A stretch of 64,000 bases of DNA from Protonemura montana. Lineage: Eukaryota; Arthropoda; Insecta; Plecoptera; Nemouridae. Below the pieces are notes generated by a model. It searched no databases. It was not told the DNA's origin and saw only the letters and a list, made by a program, of their open reading frames with translations. Where the stretch lies: positions 21,910,651 to 21,974,650 of the forward strand of contig OX387603.1 of assembly GCA_947568835.1 (NCBI GenBank), read 5' to 3'. The first letter of the stretch is position 1, and every line of letters begins with the position of its first letter. Shown here piece by piece: positions 1-12,400 of the stretch. The position numbers were made by a program, and so were the translations under genes.

Positions 1-3000
1 TCTTTGGCAATTTTCACTACGATCCTCCTAGAGTCCTCACCATTTGCACAATGGTGCAATAAACCTAACGCCGGGCACACCGTCGCTTTCCACAATGATG
101 CGCCAACCGGTTGGTCAAGTCAAAACGGTATACAATGGGAACCAACTATTAACCGACGGGGTGCACGCCCATTACAACAATATAGATGTCTTGGGGTTCA
201 CTATCGAGTTCATAAAGCTTTTGCCTTGCCATTAAACCTGCGATTTAGCTGATCCCACGCCGTTGCCCGAACGCATCGCTTCTCCTTTCTGTTAATAGCC
301 GATTACTGTCGCGGGCCGCGCGACTTTCGGAGGATATCATATCGGTATGGAACTGCCGTCCTCCTAATCTCTCTTTTATCAAAGCGTTTTTTATGACGTT
401 TGATACGCGGTGTGGCGGTGTTCCTGTGTGGGATTGTGGGGAAAACGTGGATTTTCCGAGCGCAGGAGAAATTTATAAGTGGATTTGGGACGGGATGTGA
501 AGTACGGCATTGCTAGTTTGGAGCGGATAAGAGTATAGGGAACCGAGGTAGGATTCTATGACAATTAAAAGTTAATGTAGTATGCGTCAATTGGGTATAC
601 TTTCACTTCTATCTTTGTTTTTATTATTGAAAGTTTCATCTAAATTTACGACAATTTTGTAACGCTCAAATTTGTGCAAAATATTTCATGAATTTATATT
701 TCGCTTCAATTTAGGTAGCATTGAGATTGCAACACAATATTTATTAAAAAAAAAAAAACTCCACAGAATGGTCCGTTACTCCAAATATTTGCTAATGCTA
801 ATATATTCCAATTTGCATAAAAGGGAGCACTGAAATGTTATGAATAATAAAAGTTACTTACTTTCACACTTAGGAGAAATAAAAACATAAATATGAAAGG
901 ACATCTCCCAAAGGAGGAAGCGACGGCACATAATGAAGAAGAAGAAAATGGGAAACGGAGAAATTGCAAACAATTTTTAAGGCGTTACACGTTGGCGGGA
1001 ATTTAATTCAGAAAACGAACACATAAAGTTTGTTTGTATAATAAAAGATAAGAAAATGCTTAAATTACCGAAAGGAACTGTGCTGCCATTTCAGGAAAAT
1101 ATATTATATATTATCCTCACTTAACTCTCTTGTAATTTGTGAGTGTAACTCGCAATCCGAATAGAACTTTTTTCTTTGTGTGTATTAATTTAATGCTCTC
1201 GGGAAAGTCCTAGAGGAAGAAAAGGTATTTTTCACTGTTGACGTTCCAACAGGATATCTGGTCTACGATTGTCTACAAGTTAATATCAAGTCACTGCCGA
1301 GACACAATTAATAAAGTTACTGGAACTCTCTTCTCTCAGGCGTGCTTTGCCAGCAGGATGTCAGGAGTTCGAGTACATGCAATTTCCACTCGTCAATCAA
1401 CGCACAGAGTTCAAACGCGTTATTTAAATCAGCCATCCTCTGAAAAGCGACATTTCCTGAACCCTCGACGGCGACGCCTTTTCCCGCAGACGTTTGCCAG
1501 TCGCCAGTCGCAGCGAGCAAACGCGTGACGTTGCTACAAATATCTCAATTATTTTCTGCTATTTTAACCAAAGCCATCTCCTTGCACGAATACTTGATTG
1601 AAGAGCACGGCTATTTTGGGTAATGAGCTATCGGTCCATGAAGTTTGCTTCTAGTATACCACCACCATCGTTTCCATTCATCAACAGACTTTGACTTTCA
1701 TTTGATTTCTTATGGCCGGCTCAACTTTCAGAGACGTGGAATAATCAGGCGTTCAACTTTAAATCACATTTATTCGGCGAGTTTAGACAAAATTTCCATT
1801 GGTTGCTGATCGTGGCACACCGGGCTACATGGTTTACTCTGCTAGCGTCACAAAAGCTCTAAACAAGTAAATATAAACTCGTACAATTCTGTAACATTCC
1901 CTGTCACCGACGGGGCGGTTGTGTCACTTGATGTCACAACGCTGTTCCTCGCTCGCGGCTTATTTTGAGCGGATTTGCACTGCTAGTGCTGTCTCAATTA
2001 GTCCCCAGGTCACGGGGCAGACTGTGATGCATTACATCTGTTGATAATTAATGTCAATCTGTCTATATACCGATATGCCTGCTGGTGGAGAGGCGTTTTT
2101 CATGGATCGTTCAGATCCGGGAGAATGGAGGACTCGGGAGTTCCTCCTTGGAATGCCTGGGACAGCGCTTTCTTGTAACACTGCAACGATTTTGGGACTT
2201 CAGAGAGAACTGCTCCAAAGTGTATGCATGAACTCTACAAAGTTCGGGTCAGACGCTTTCCTTTTTTTACCTGTACGAATACAGTTTTTGTAATACTTTG
2301 CGTACAACCTTACTTGAATTTAAATTTAAATCGATCTCCCCTTTGCTTTTTTCTATGGGCGTCTTGCGCAATTTCCCACAACCTGTTATATTCAACTGAT
2401 CCCTCACCGATGGTTTAAAACTGCAAAAAACCTATTTTGCATTTTATAAAATCCGTGCGTAGTGTTCTTGCAGCTTTCAAGTGACTCCCACTACAAACAG
2501 GAATATTCATCACAATGTACACCATTACAATGCCTATGCCTATGCGACTGACCCACGAAAATGCTCTGAGGCTGATACAGGACCTTGCCAGGATTCTGCC
2601 AGGATTCTGCCAGGAATAGCGCCGGATGTACGTGGGAAACCTCTTGTCGACGCCGCTAGACGTCACCCGGCTATGCGTCGTACGTGTGTTTCTATACACT
2701 GGTAATACCTACACCACCAGTACGCGTAATTAAATTTCAACCCACTTTACATCGGTTCACTAAAAGTGAGGTCGAGCCTTCTCATTTTCTCCGCCAGAGC
2801 CTAGAATATAATTAAATTTCTGTTACAAACGCTTTGGAAAATATAATGACCCAGTTTAATTACTTGATAGTCCATAAGTATTGCATTTCTATGCTCCTCA
2901 GGTACAAAATGTGAAAATGATCGCTAGAAATTCTTTTTTATTTGAAAAAAAAACTAATCCCCAATCAATAGAGAAAAGTCTGTAGTTTAGCATATCAAAG

Positions 3001-3162
3001 CGTGGTGCAATTGCTGCATACCTATTTTCTAATAGCTAGTTAAACATGTTCTCCATGCAGGCTTCATTGCACGCGAATTACAGTGAAGTGCATCAAAGTT
3101 TCCTCGCCACGTGCAGAACGTGCGATTTAATTCTTGCTCGTTGAGCAAATTTTCCACACAAC
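1..3162. other. Non-coding DNA, no gene seen
   Basis: No open frame here exceeds about 96 codons and none resembles a known protein. A run of 13 A lies at 746-758. A CG-dense patch with GACGGCGACGCC lies at about 1464-1530. I see no tRNA-like box pair, no inverted repeat and no convincing splice-site pair. Intronic or intergenic DNA is the simplest reading. Confidence 0.7.
2587..2615. repeat. 11-bp tandem repeat, about 2.6 copies
   Basis: The unit CCAGGATTCTG is repeated exactly twice and then partly (CCAGGA). The array is too short to suggest a function and is probably a replication-slippage product. Confidence 0.85.
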
Positions 3163-3570
3163 TACCCTTTCCGCACATATTCCCTGGAAATCTTTGTTAA
3201 CGTTAATTCATCAATTCAAATTTATCAATACAAAATTAATGTTTCATATTGTTAATTTTTGTTTATTGTTCTATTTATCTCCTGTGGTAATGGTTTACAT
3301 TATTGGTTTCGAAACGCATTCAATTCCACAATTTTGTATCCGTGCACTTAAAAATCGTATACCTCTGCGTAAAGCGTAAACTACTTTTACTGCCCTTTCG
3401 ATACACATTCCCAGAAAGTCCTTGTTCGAACCTCAATCGAACAATTTAAATTATCAATAGAGAAAACAAAATGTTTCCAATTGGTTTCGTAACGCATTCA
3501 ATTCCGCGTTTTTTAACCGTGTTTTTGAAAATCGTACCCTTGCGTCGCGGTACCTACTGCCATTAGCCCA
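3163..3570 (+). repeat. Divergent direct duplication
   Basis: Two head-to-tail copies share, in the same order, blocks that read CTRCCCTTTCSRYACAYATTCCC, TTGTTMRAMSTYMAT, and TTGGTTTCGWAACGCATTCA, followed by ATTCCRC, CCGTG, AAAATCGTA and CTTGCGT-like blocks. The first copy starts near 3163 and the second near 3390. The TTGGTTTCG block lies at 3303 in copy 1 and at 3481 in copy 2. The offset falls from about 227 to 178 bp because copy 1 carries roughly 50 extra AT-rich bases near 3245-3300. The copies are well diverged, so the duplication is old. No coding capacity is evident. Confidence 0.75.
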
Positions 3571-6500
3571 AAACGAGCGACTGTATCAATTGCGACTAAA
3601 AATGCTGCCCGCACTCTGGCGCACCTCAGGGCATGTGTTTGACACGGCGTCGCGTTCAATTTTGGTCCTTGTACCCCCCCGGCTGATTCAGCCCCCCGAG
3701 ACCATGCAACAAACCCCCATCAGAAATGGCGCACCGTTCTCATGTGCTGTTCGCGTGGGTCGAGTTTCCACTATCTATACCAAATACCAATCAATAGTAC
3801 TGCGAATAATTGACTCGTTACAAATTTAATGAACGACGTTCGGCATGTGATGTATCTGTGTGTGTGTGTGTTTTTTTAATTAAAAAAATATCAATTAAAT
3901 AGCAGTGGTTCAGTTCCAGATTTGAATATTTCAACGATTTAAAGTATTTATCATTGCAATGGGGCCCGGTGTCTACGGTTGCTAGTAGGGAACAGTCGGT
4001 TATTATTATTTTTTTAATTAATTTTTGAACTCAGAGGAAAAAAAGAAAAGGGCTTAGATGAAATAAAAAGTAAAACAGATGCAAATTTAGGCGTGGACAA
4101 GGTGTACGTTTATTTTGATAATACCCATCACATATCATGGTGGGATTCCACAGATCAACGCGAAATGGTGGTCAGCATCCTTTTAGCGGAGCAGAGGAAA
4201 AGTGTGCAAGAAGCGGAGACCGGCCACCAGTGCGCTTCTCTGGGATTAATTATCTCCCACTTGGCTAGCCGAGGAAAACGCTTTGACGCAGTGCTGTTGC
4301 ATCTGCGAAAAGTTTCTCCTATAGCTTACTTTTCCACCGTTTTCCCAGGATATTCCACGACGCGCGTTCGGGCGTGACCGCCAGGCTTCGCGCTTGTTTT
4401 AGATTTCACATCACTCACTTATTTTAATCTAGAGCACGTGCTTTTGGGGAAATTTACACACACAAGCACACACACAAAACGGTAACTCGTGTTTCGCTGT
4501 GGCGAGTTGTCTGACAGGGTTGAACTTGATGTGTGGAGCAACGGAGCTCATTGCATAACGTCACACGAATTTAGAAGATAAAGACAATCGCTTGGAGTAA
4601 AAATCGTCTGTATACCCCCAAAGGACTTGAGAGTAAAACTAAGATTTAATCCTAAAGCACACCACTAAACCAAGCCCCCTCCACGAGGGATGTGCGACGG
4701 GTACAGGAAAATTTGCGTCTCATGGCAGTATTCATGGTTTGCCATGCTGCAAGTTCAAACACTTTTGGTCTAGAACATAAGCTAGGGGATTTAATTAATT
4801 ATGGGCAAAGCTTACATAAAAGCATATAGTGCAGAATATGTGGACGCAGTGGATTCACAAACACAGTTTCAGTTCTGCCTTATTAGTGCCTGTATTATAT
4901 ACACTTTGTCGGGTTGATAAAAGGAAATGTTTAGCGGACCCTAATTTGACATCGCCGCACGTTTAGGGGATCGGTTGTAAAACGGAAGTGACGTTTTAGT
5001 ACGTTTATTTTAGGTGGTACAAATTTGTTGCCGTCCCGACGCGGAAGTAGCACTTCGGTTGTTGTACTGTCAATATATATCGAGCACTTGGATATAAATG
5101 AAATAAAACAATATGTCCACTTTATTCGTGGGCCACATGTGCAGTTTTCAAAATAAACAATAGTGCTTTTCGCAATTTCTAGTGAGGCATGATAGCCTGA
5201 CCTAAATTATTGGTTACATTACCGAATTTATGTAGATGAATAAAACATTTATCGCTGTGCGCTTCGATCGTGAATTGCAATTGTTAGCCACTACAAAAAG
5301 TTGATTGTGGCGTGGTTTATAATGCCCAGCTAATTATTGTACTCGTCAATTTCAGTGACAGTTAATTGGAAACTATATTGCCATATGAACTCAACGCATT
5401 GACATGCAGTCATAAAATGCCGCAGTTTTAAACGATTTTTTCATTCTACCTCACAGACAAACACTCATTCTGTCATTTCACATTCTGCCATAGCTGTCTT
5501 ACTTTTCTTGGTCATGCCGTTATGCCCGAGTACTGATATTCCAACTTGCATTATTCCAGAAGTATTTCATTCCCGACTCCTGAGCCCGTGTCAATTCCGA
5601 TCCGGCGTCCCGACGGAGTAAAAGGGACGACAGCATGAGCCCTGTCTGGAAAGCGTCGATTTTGTCCCGTGATGTAGGCAACAGTTTTGTATTGTTCAAT
5701 GGAAGGCAGAGAAAACAGCGACGACCGTGGAATAGTCGCGAGTCACAGAGAGAATCGTTAGTGTGTAGGAGGAGCATGCATTTGAAAAAAACGTTTTCAA
5801 CAAATGGACTATTAATGATGTCCACACATTTCTATGTAAACGTAAAAAGGCCTTCAATTTAGGGCAAGAAAAACATGCATATTCAATGCCTAGATTCTGC
5901 TTTCTATATTTTTACCAACAATTATTCAGAATTTTGCAAGTGAAAGTTGACTAGAGCATGCTTAGCCCGTGATTTCGGCAAAATAATTATTTTAACCGTT
6001 TACGATGGATACCTGATAATTTACGATAATATTTAATGAACACTCCTTCGTCAGAACAATCGTCGAATTAACAGCAATTAATTTTTAACACGCTTGTTAC
6101 CATATTTTCCGTACCTCCTGAAATATTATTGCACTGTAGTACGCTTCGAACCCTTTCTAAAGCTTTCAGTTTAATTAGCAACCTTTGTCACGGTGGAACT
6201 TACGCACTTCAACGCACTACGCATCTAACCGACGCATCGTACATGTTTAATTAACACTCTTATCATCTCAACACACCTCATCGCAAATCAACGAGCGCCG
6301 AGCGGGTGGTCTGCAACGCGTTGACGGAACGTTGCTGTTGACGGCGTGCGGATGGTTTGCATGAATGATGCCGTCACCGAGTGACTTCCGACCCTCGCAG
6401 CCGACGATCCACCCCGCGTAACGATAATAGAACAATCTCAAAACAAGGGTGGATGTGCCACGGTTATTATGAATTCATATTCCATCTCTCTGCTGCCGCT

Positions 6501-9446
6501 GCCGCTTTCTAAAGTGAAAGGGTAAAGATTAGACCGAAATTAAGCTAATGTTAACCCAACACTTTTGTGAGTGTAGTCGACAGTTTGAGTTTTTGGTTGG
6601 GAAGGGTTCGATAACGAGGGGCAAAGGCCCTGTGTGAGGGTAGCAAATGAGTGAGAGCGCGGTTTAATGTATAATAATTGGCAATACAATATTTTAATAT
6701 ACGTGTAAGGGTGACTAGGGTGTATAGGGTGACTTTTGATATTGTTTACTAGGTGGAATATGTTGCAGTTTCAATGGCATCGTTTACGCTTTTAATTAAA
6801 GTGTTAAATGTTATATTTTCACTTTAATAATCCCTTTGCAATGCATGCCAACAACACTCAACCATTAAATAGTATAATTGTATTTCATTTTTTCTTGCGA
6901 TGGCCGTTTAAATGAAAATGACCGACTTTCACCAGTAAGTTATGTTGCTACGTAGTATTCGGTTCCTTGCTCTTGGTGGAGGTGCCGTGTCTTGCTCTGC
7001 TCTGCGGGCTGCATTGAGAGGCCAACGGACAACATTTACCAACATTTACATCAGCTGAACATGCGGCAACCTCATTTCTTTTTAACACACACGTACTACA
7101 TCGCTACTGTTGGGATATTACTTCGCGATGCAATCCACATACTGTTTGATTTTCACATTGCCACACAGGCATTTCAATTTGAAACATGCAATGCCGTAAT
7201 CCACTTTTTCCTCTTCTGAATTATCGACAAGCAAAAAAATCATTGCTTATTGAAAAGTATCGAGATTGAAAGTGGACTGGTACTGTGACATTCACCATCC
7301 ATCACTTCGAGAGGATGATTGTTATTGTGATGCATGGCAAGCAACTCTCATGGACGAAACCGGATCTAGAATTCAAGGAATGATAATGCTTTTCGATTCA
7401 TGAAACGCGTACAATTTTTCTGTTATATTTCATCAAACAACATTTCAATCGCGTTCTTTTCACATATCCTGTCGACTTTTTTTTGTTTGTGTATATTCGG
7501 TAGGTAGATTGTCATCGCCCTGCACTCCTCGCCGGCTGCTTGTTTGGTTTCGGGAATTCTCGAAGGACCTGAACTGCTCTAGCCAAGACGCGTGATCCTT
7601 GACAAATGACTGACAACTCTTTGACGGTATTTTTAGCTTACCGGCGTCATCCTCTCACAAGATGCCACGAAGAAATGAGATTTTTTTGATAGATTGATAA
7701 AGAGATAGGGACTCTGCGCTCAGTGTTTCATTGTTACTGATTCACTCTCTCGACGGTGACTTTGCGAATGAACGTAAGTCGTCGTAGGAGTTCCCTTCAC
7801 GGAGAGGAACAGAGAACAAAATCACTGTTTTTTTTTTTAACAAGCTGAACAATAAAATATAAACTTTTTCGAAAGACCGGTAAAATCTCCAAACACCATG
7901 TCAAACATCAACACAGTAGCAATTGGCACCTAGGGGTGGATCGCTGCAAAATTGTCCCTGGTTCTGGTGCAATCAACATGCCCAAATCGTTATACATATT
8001 TCATCGAACGTAATTCGAGGCTATTTTTTAGTTGAATTGATGACATTAAGTGTGATTGACGGACCATACGATACACACACACATACACACACACGTGCGC
8101 AGGGTTTACAAATTTCGGAAATGCCACTGCCTTGTATCGGAAATCAGCCCGTGATCGGTCACATGCATCCAGGGATGATCCTGTTGATGGAAAAGAGTCT
8201 CCCGTGGTGATAATCTACGCGCTGGCAGCTTTGCATGCGAAATTGACCCATCAGTGGAATATAGATCTACACGCACATTTGTTAACGCACTACCTAAGCG
8301 TATTGCGGCCAGCCATTGAGCTTTCAGTCAAATTTGCTTGCGCGTGGGATTGAAATGCAAATTAATTTGTTTATTTGCTGTTCAATTAAAGTTAGAGTTT
8401 GATGGAATTTATTTGGGCCTGATGATATTAAATGTGATGAAGCGAGGCGCTTTATTTTTTGCTGGAAAAATACACCAGTTGAGCGTAAAATCTACCACCA
8501 GGCGCCGATGTATATACTTTCATACTTTTTATTCAATGGTTGTCATCTCTGTGATGGATTGCAAGAATGACGTGTTAGTAGCTTCAGAACTTTATGATCA
8601 TCGATGAAATTTTATGGGTTAATGCTCTGAGGTGAAACTTGGAAATCGAGTGTTTTTGGTACTCGACAAAATTTGATCGGAAACTTGCATTCGATCTAAT
8701 TACTAGCGTATTGGTAATCAACGTGAATGTAAACGCCAGACGCAGTGTTTTGAAAGAAGGTGTTTTTTTTTTGTGTAAACAACATTCCGCATACCTGCCA
8801 CGTAATAGTATTCTGGTGAACTCACTTCAATTTATAATTGCCCTCAGTAATTTTACATTACACGGGTCGTCTATGAAATTGTTTTACAAAAAAACAAAAC
8901 ATCTAATTGACGTGGAAATGCTGTACTGATTGACGTTTTGATCAAAAGATACTCGGCGTCGTTTGTTAGTTTGGTGTTCTCATTGAAAAAAATAACAAAA
9001 AACGTAAAGTTGTGTTCGATTGGGGGGCAATAAAAAAAAATGTTATCGTGCGATGAAAATAATTACCATTCATCTGGTCGACGGTTCTATTTTCGAGCGC
9101 TGTGCTCGGCACCAACGCCGAGGCATGGCAGCAAGGGCTGGCCGTAACTCACCCCGATTGGATACTAACACGTTAAGGATTTAGCTGCAATTAGTCACCG
9201 ACTAGCGTAAAGATGTGACATGATTTACTAACTTAACCGAATTAGATCCCGCGCTTCAACTAAATTAAACTTAAGGTTGGATACAATTCCCAGTTCCTGT
9301 TCTCCGTTTCCAGCTCGAGCCAGTTTTGTCTTCCCCAAGATAAACCTAAGGGTTGCCGTCGAGCTAAAGAACAATGCCACCTAACGACATTATATATCCC
9401 CAGCTTTTGTTGCTGGTGGGCTTATTCCAAGTTATGTTATTTCGTG
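3571..9446. other. Non-coding DNA with dinucleotide repeats
   Basis: Open frames reach about 101 codons at most. Simple repeats are (TG)7 followed by T7 at 3857-3877, a CA-rich stretch near 4459-4478 and (AC)n at 8073-8094. One minus-orientation copy of the dispersed GCAGCCCGCA motif lies at 6999-7023. Nothing else could be assigned. Confidence 0.65.
6999..7023 (-). repeat. Dispersed ~28-bp motif, minus copy
   Basis: On the + strand this reads GCTCTGCGGGCTGC followed by ATTGAGAGGCC. Its complement matches the motif seen at 43634, 45529, 45694 and 45850. The match is strongest over GCTCTGCGGGCTGC, and the outer part is diverged. Confidence 0.55.
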
Positions 9447-9478
9447 CAGACGCCGCCGCGTCGGTTCGCGGGGTCTCG
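9447..9478. repeat. CG island of GACGCC/CGTCGG type
   Basis: A short block reading GACGCCGCCGCGTCGGTTCG sits in moderate-GC surroundings. It belongs to the series of similar blocks scattered through the window. Confidence 0.45.
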
Positions 9479-12400
9479 CATTGTGTATAATGCCTCATTA
9501 ATTTGACTCTAATTAAGAGCCGTTTAGATAACACCTAGACCAGGATTGTTTTTCTAATACCAGTCGCGCGCTCGCGTTCTGGAAATGTTGGAAATCACTC
9601 GATATTTTCTTTTGTTGGTTACTTGGTGCAACCTGAATGTTAAACAAGCGGAACGGTTCGTTACATTCGGACAATGCACATCTTTTACTGGAGTGCTTCA
9701 GCAACGACCGTGAATAGGGACACGGTTCAAACAATTGCGAAAAATCTGCTGGCATTGTGCACATTCTACCTCTATCTATCTCTGGAAACGACCTCTATCA
9801 TGTAACCGTCATCCCATTATTGCAGCATTGACACCAGTGGTCATCGTTTCATGTGACTTATGTAAGGTGCATTTCTCAGGGCTCGAAGAAGTACACATAA
9901 TAATGTGGGCTAAACAAATTTCAATGTATACATAATTTGTTCCTTGGTCTTACAGAATGTACTCACTACTCTCTTGTTCTGAAATCCTGAAGCCCTAAAG
10001 ACCTCGAAACCTAGTGTTTTGAAGTCAAATGGCCATTTAAGATATCTGAAAGACCATGTAAAAAAGCCTGTATCTGGCAATTCTGGAGGTGGACTGGAAG
10101 CCATTGACCTGGATGCTTCGTTCTGCCCTGTACTTGGAAAGTGTCAAACCTACAGATATCATAAATCTGCTTTGACCGCACGACCTTGACCAGATGGAGG
10201 CACCTCCATTTCTGTGATCGCCGACGACCTTGAACCAAACATGGCACCTCCACCGTTCGTTAACCTCAAATGTTTTGCGTTCCTCGAGTGGTGCAGTGGT
10301 GGCAAACATTCCCTCGATCTGGTTGCTTTCGATAAATTATCTCTCGTCTGCAATTAGGCACGCTGGTCGTGCTCAGGTAAGAGCGCGGCGCGAAATGCTC
10401 GCTGCCAATTAGGTGGCGGCGTGTTGACTTACCGAACTTGGTCGGCGATGCAACCGGAGTCAATTAGAAACCGTGCTCCCTCTCTATTTCTCTCTCTACG
10501 CCCTCTCTTCTATCCCAGTGTGTGCATGCCTTCTCTTAAAGGGGAATGGCGTATTCGTTTGCATATCACCCGGCCTCCAGGCTGCCGGGCTGCAGAATGG
10601 CAAATCCATAGTTTACCCTTAAAACTATCGGTAGCTGTATTGTAAAACAACAGTGAGGCTAACCGTACGTACGTATTTATTTAGACAAACGAATACAGAT
10701 AGCATAATAAGTTTGTTTTGAGAAGTTTGCAGTGCTGCTTATCAATTCCGGTCAACGGATCTCTTCATGTGACTGGACTTTACTGGATAGAAACTTGGTT
10801 TGCATGCAAAGTATTTCGAACAACGCTGCTCTCTGCACGAACAATACGCTCGTGGGGCACTCTGAAAACGAATTAACCATCAAATGATACGTCGAGTTCA
10901 AGATGTGACTTTGGAAGATAGTAAACATCAAGTCATGCACTACAAACCGAATTGGGAAGCGAAGCTAAACTACTGAAAATAAACGTACAACTTACGAGAT
11001 TAAATAGTATTTTTATTTTTGATCTATGCTTTTAAGTGTATTTACTGTCGTTTTTCTTTTTTGCCAACTGTGTTGTGTTTGGGAAAATAAAGTTCAGTTG
11101 TTGGTGGAAGTGCACGGTGGCGGGGGCGGTTGAGTTCGATACGCCTAGTGCCTGGTATGGCAGCCCATTTGGCATTTGTCCCGGGAGTGTAATCTATCTC
11201 TTGCGGTCCTGGGAGGGGGGGGGGGGGATTCTGCCCCACCCTTGCACTGCTGGCTGTAACATTCTCATATCACAACCTTGCAACCGCGCGGTGGCCGCGT
11301 GTGCCCTACGCGGCTTCTGTGATTTGTTACGGGCATGCCCCGCGGTTTGTCTACATGTTTACCGTGTTTGTTGTCCCCCTTTTCCCCGTTTGCCCGCGAT
11401 TCACCCACAAAAAGATGGTTTTATGAGACGAGACTCGGAAAATCCGACTACCTTTGACTATTGACCCAGATCAGAAGAACGAGATCTTAAATTGTTCCTT
11501 ATTGAAAAATAAATCTATATCTCATTTCTTTTTATGTTTACCCAAGGTAAGTAAACAATCTCGAGAAGTTTTCGAAATCTGAAGCTCACAATATTTCCCT
11601 AGAAAACTTTCAATCAATTTTCTTACATGAATAAATTCTTGTCAACTAAGAAAATGTGTTGCTAAAGCAAACCTTGTAAAAGTATTATGCAACGAAAGTA
11701 TGATTTTCATGCTTGAACCAGAGACCCTACCACCTTGCATGTAATGAGAGACTGTATACGTTGTGAGCGGAGATGAAGAAGATGATGAAGACGGGAAGAG
11801 ATGAGCTTAATAGACAGATAAAAAGTTGAGGTACACAGATGAAGTCTCTACGGCTCCTGTTCATTGCAGGCCCCGGGCTGGGAATTAACGAGCTTATCGC
11901 TCTCACAGTAAATACTTGGTGACAAGCAAGGCGAGTCGAGCTGCTTGCATCGCCGTCAAAGTGTAGTTGCTACCCTTGTAGCTCTCGCCCGGCCACGCGC
12001 ACATATTTAATATGCTGCCATAGAATTTCCTTGGAATCTCATCTTCTTGTACTTACATTATGCTAAGTCACATCGCTGCAATGCACACACGTCGTCTTGC
12101 ACGTACGCGATGTACGACTTACAGATGCCACTTGCGAGACACTGCAGAGCAGCGAGACGAGTTATTACAAAGTTTACAAACATGTATTTTCAGATTTATC
12201 AAAGAGTTACATTTTAATCTGTAGAGAAACTTGTCAAAAAGATAGTAATTTTCTCATGTCGAGCACTGTGAGTGTGAGGATTTCGCAAGTTTTCTTGAGA
12301 CCATTTTCTTGTCCCTTTAGATGTGTAGACTGAAAGTTATAAGGAATGAAACGAGAGGAAGGTCAAACCGATGTAATTCGAAAAATACAGTTAGCAAGTC

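Noticed and set aside
10356..10382. CTCAG/GTAAGA fused site
   Set aside because: The upstream sequence is not a pyrimidine tract (GCACGCTGGTCG), so the acceptor half fails.
11036..11464. 142-codon plus frame with hydrophobic start
   Set aside because: It crosses a 13-base G run that would be unstable in a gene, and the body is Cys/Pro-rich without pattern.
11534..11552. Fourth fused splice site AAG/GTAAGT
   Set aside because: The donor is perfect, but AAG is a poor 3' splice site. More likely a chance donor, so left out of the ratchet set.
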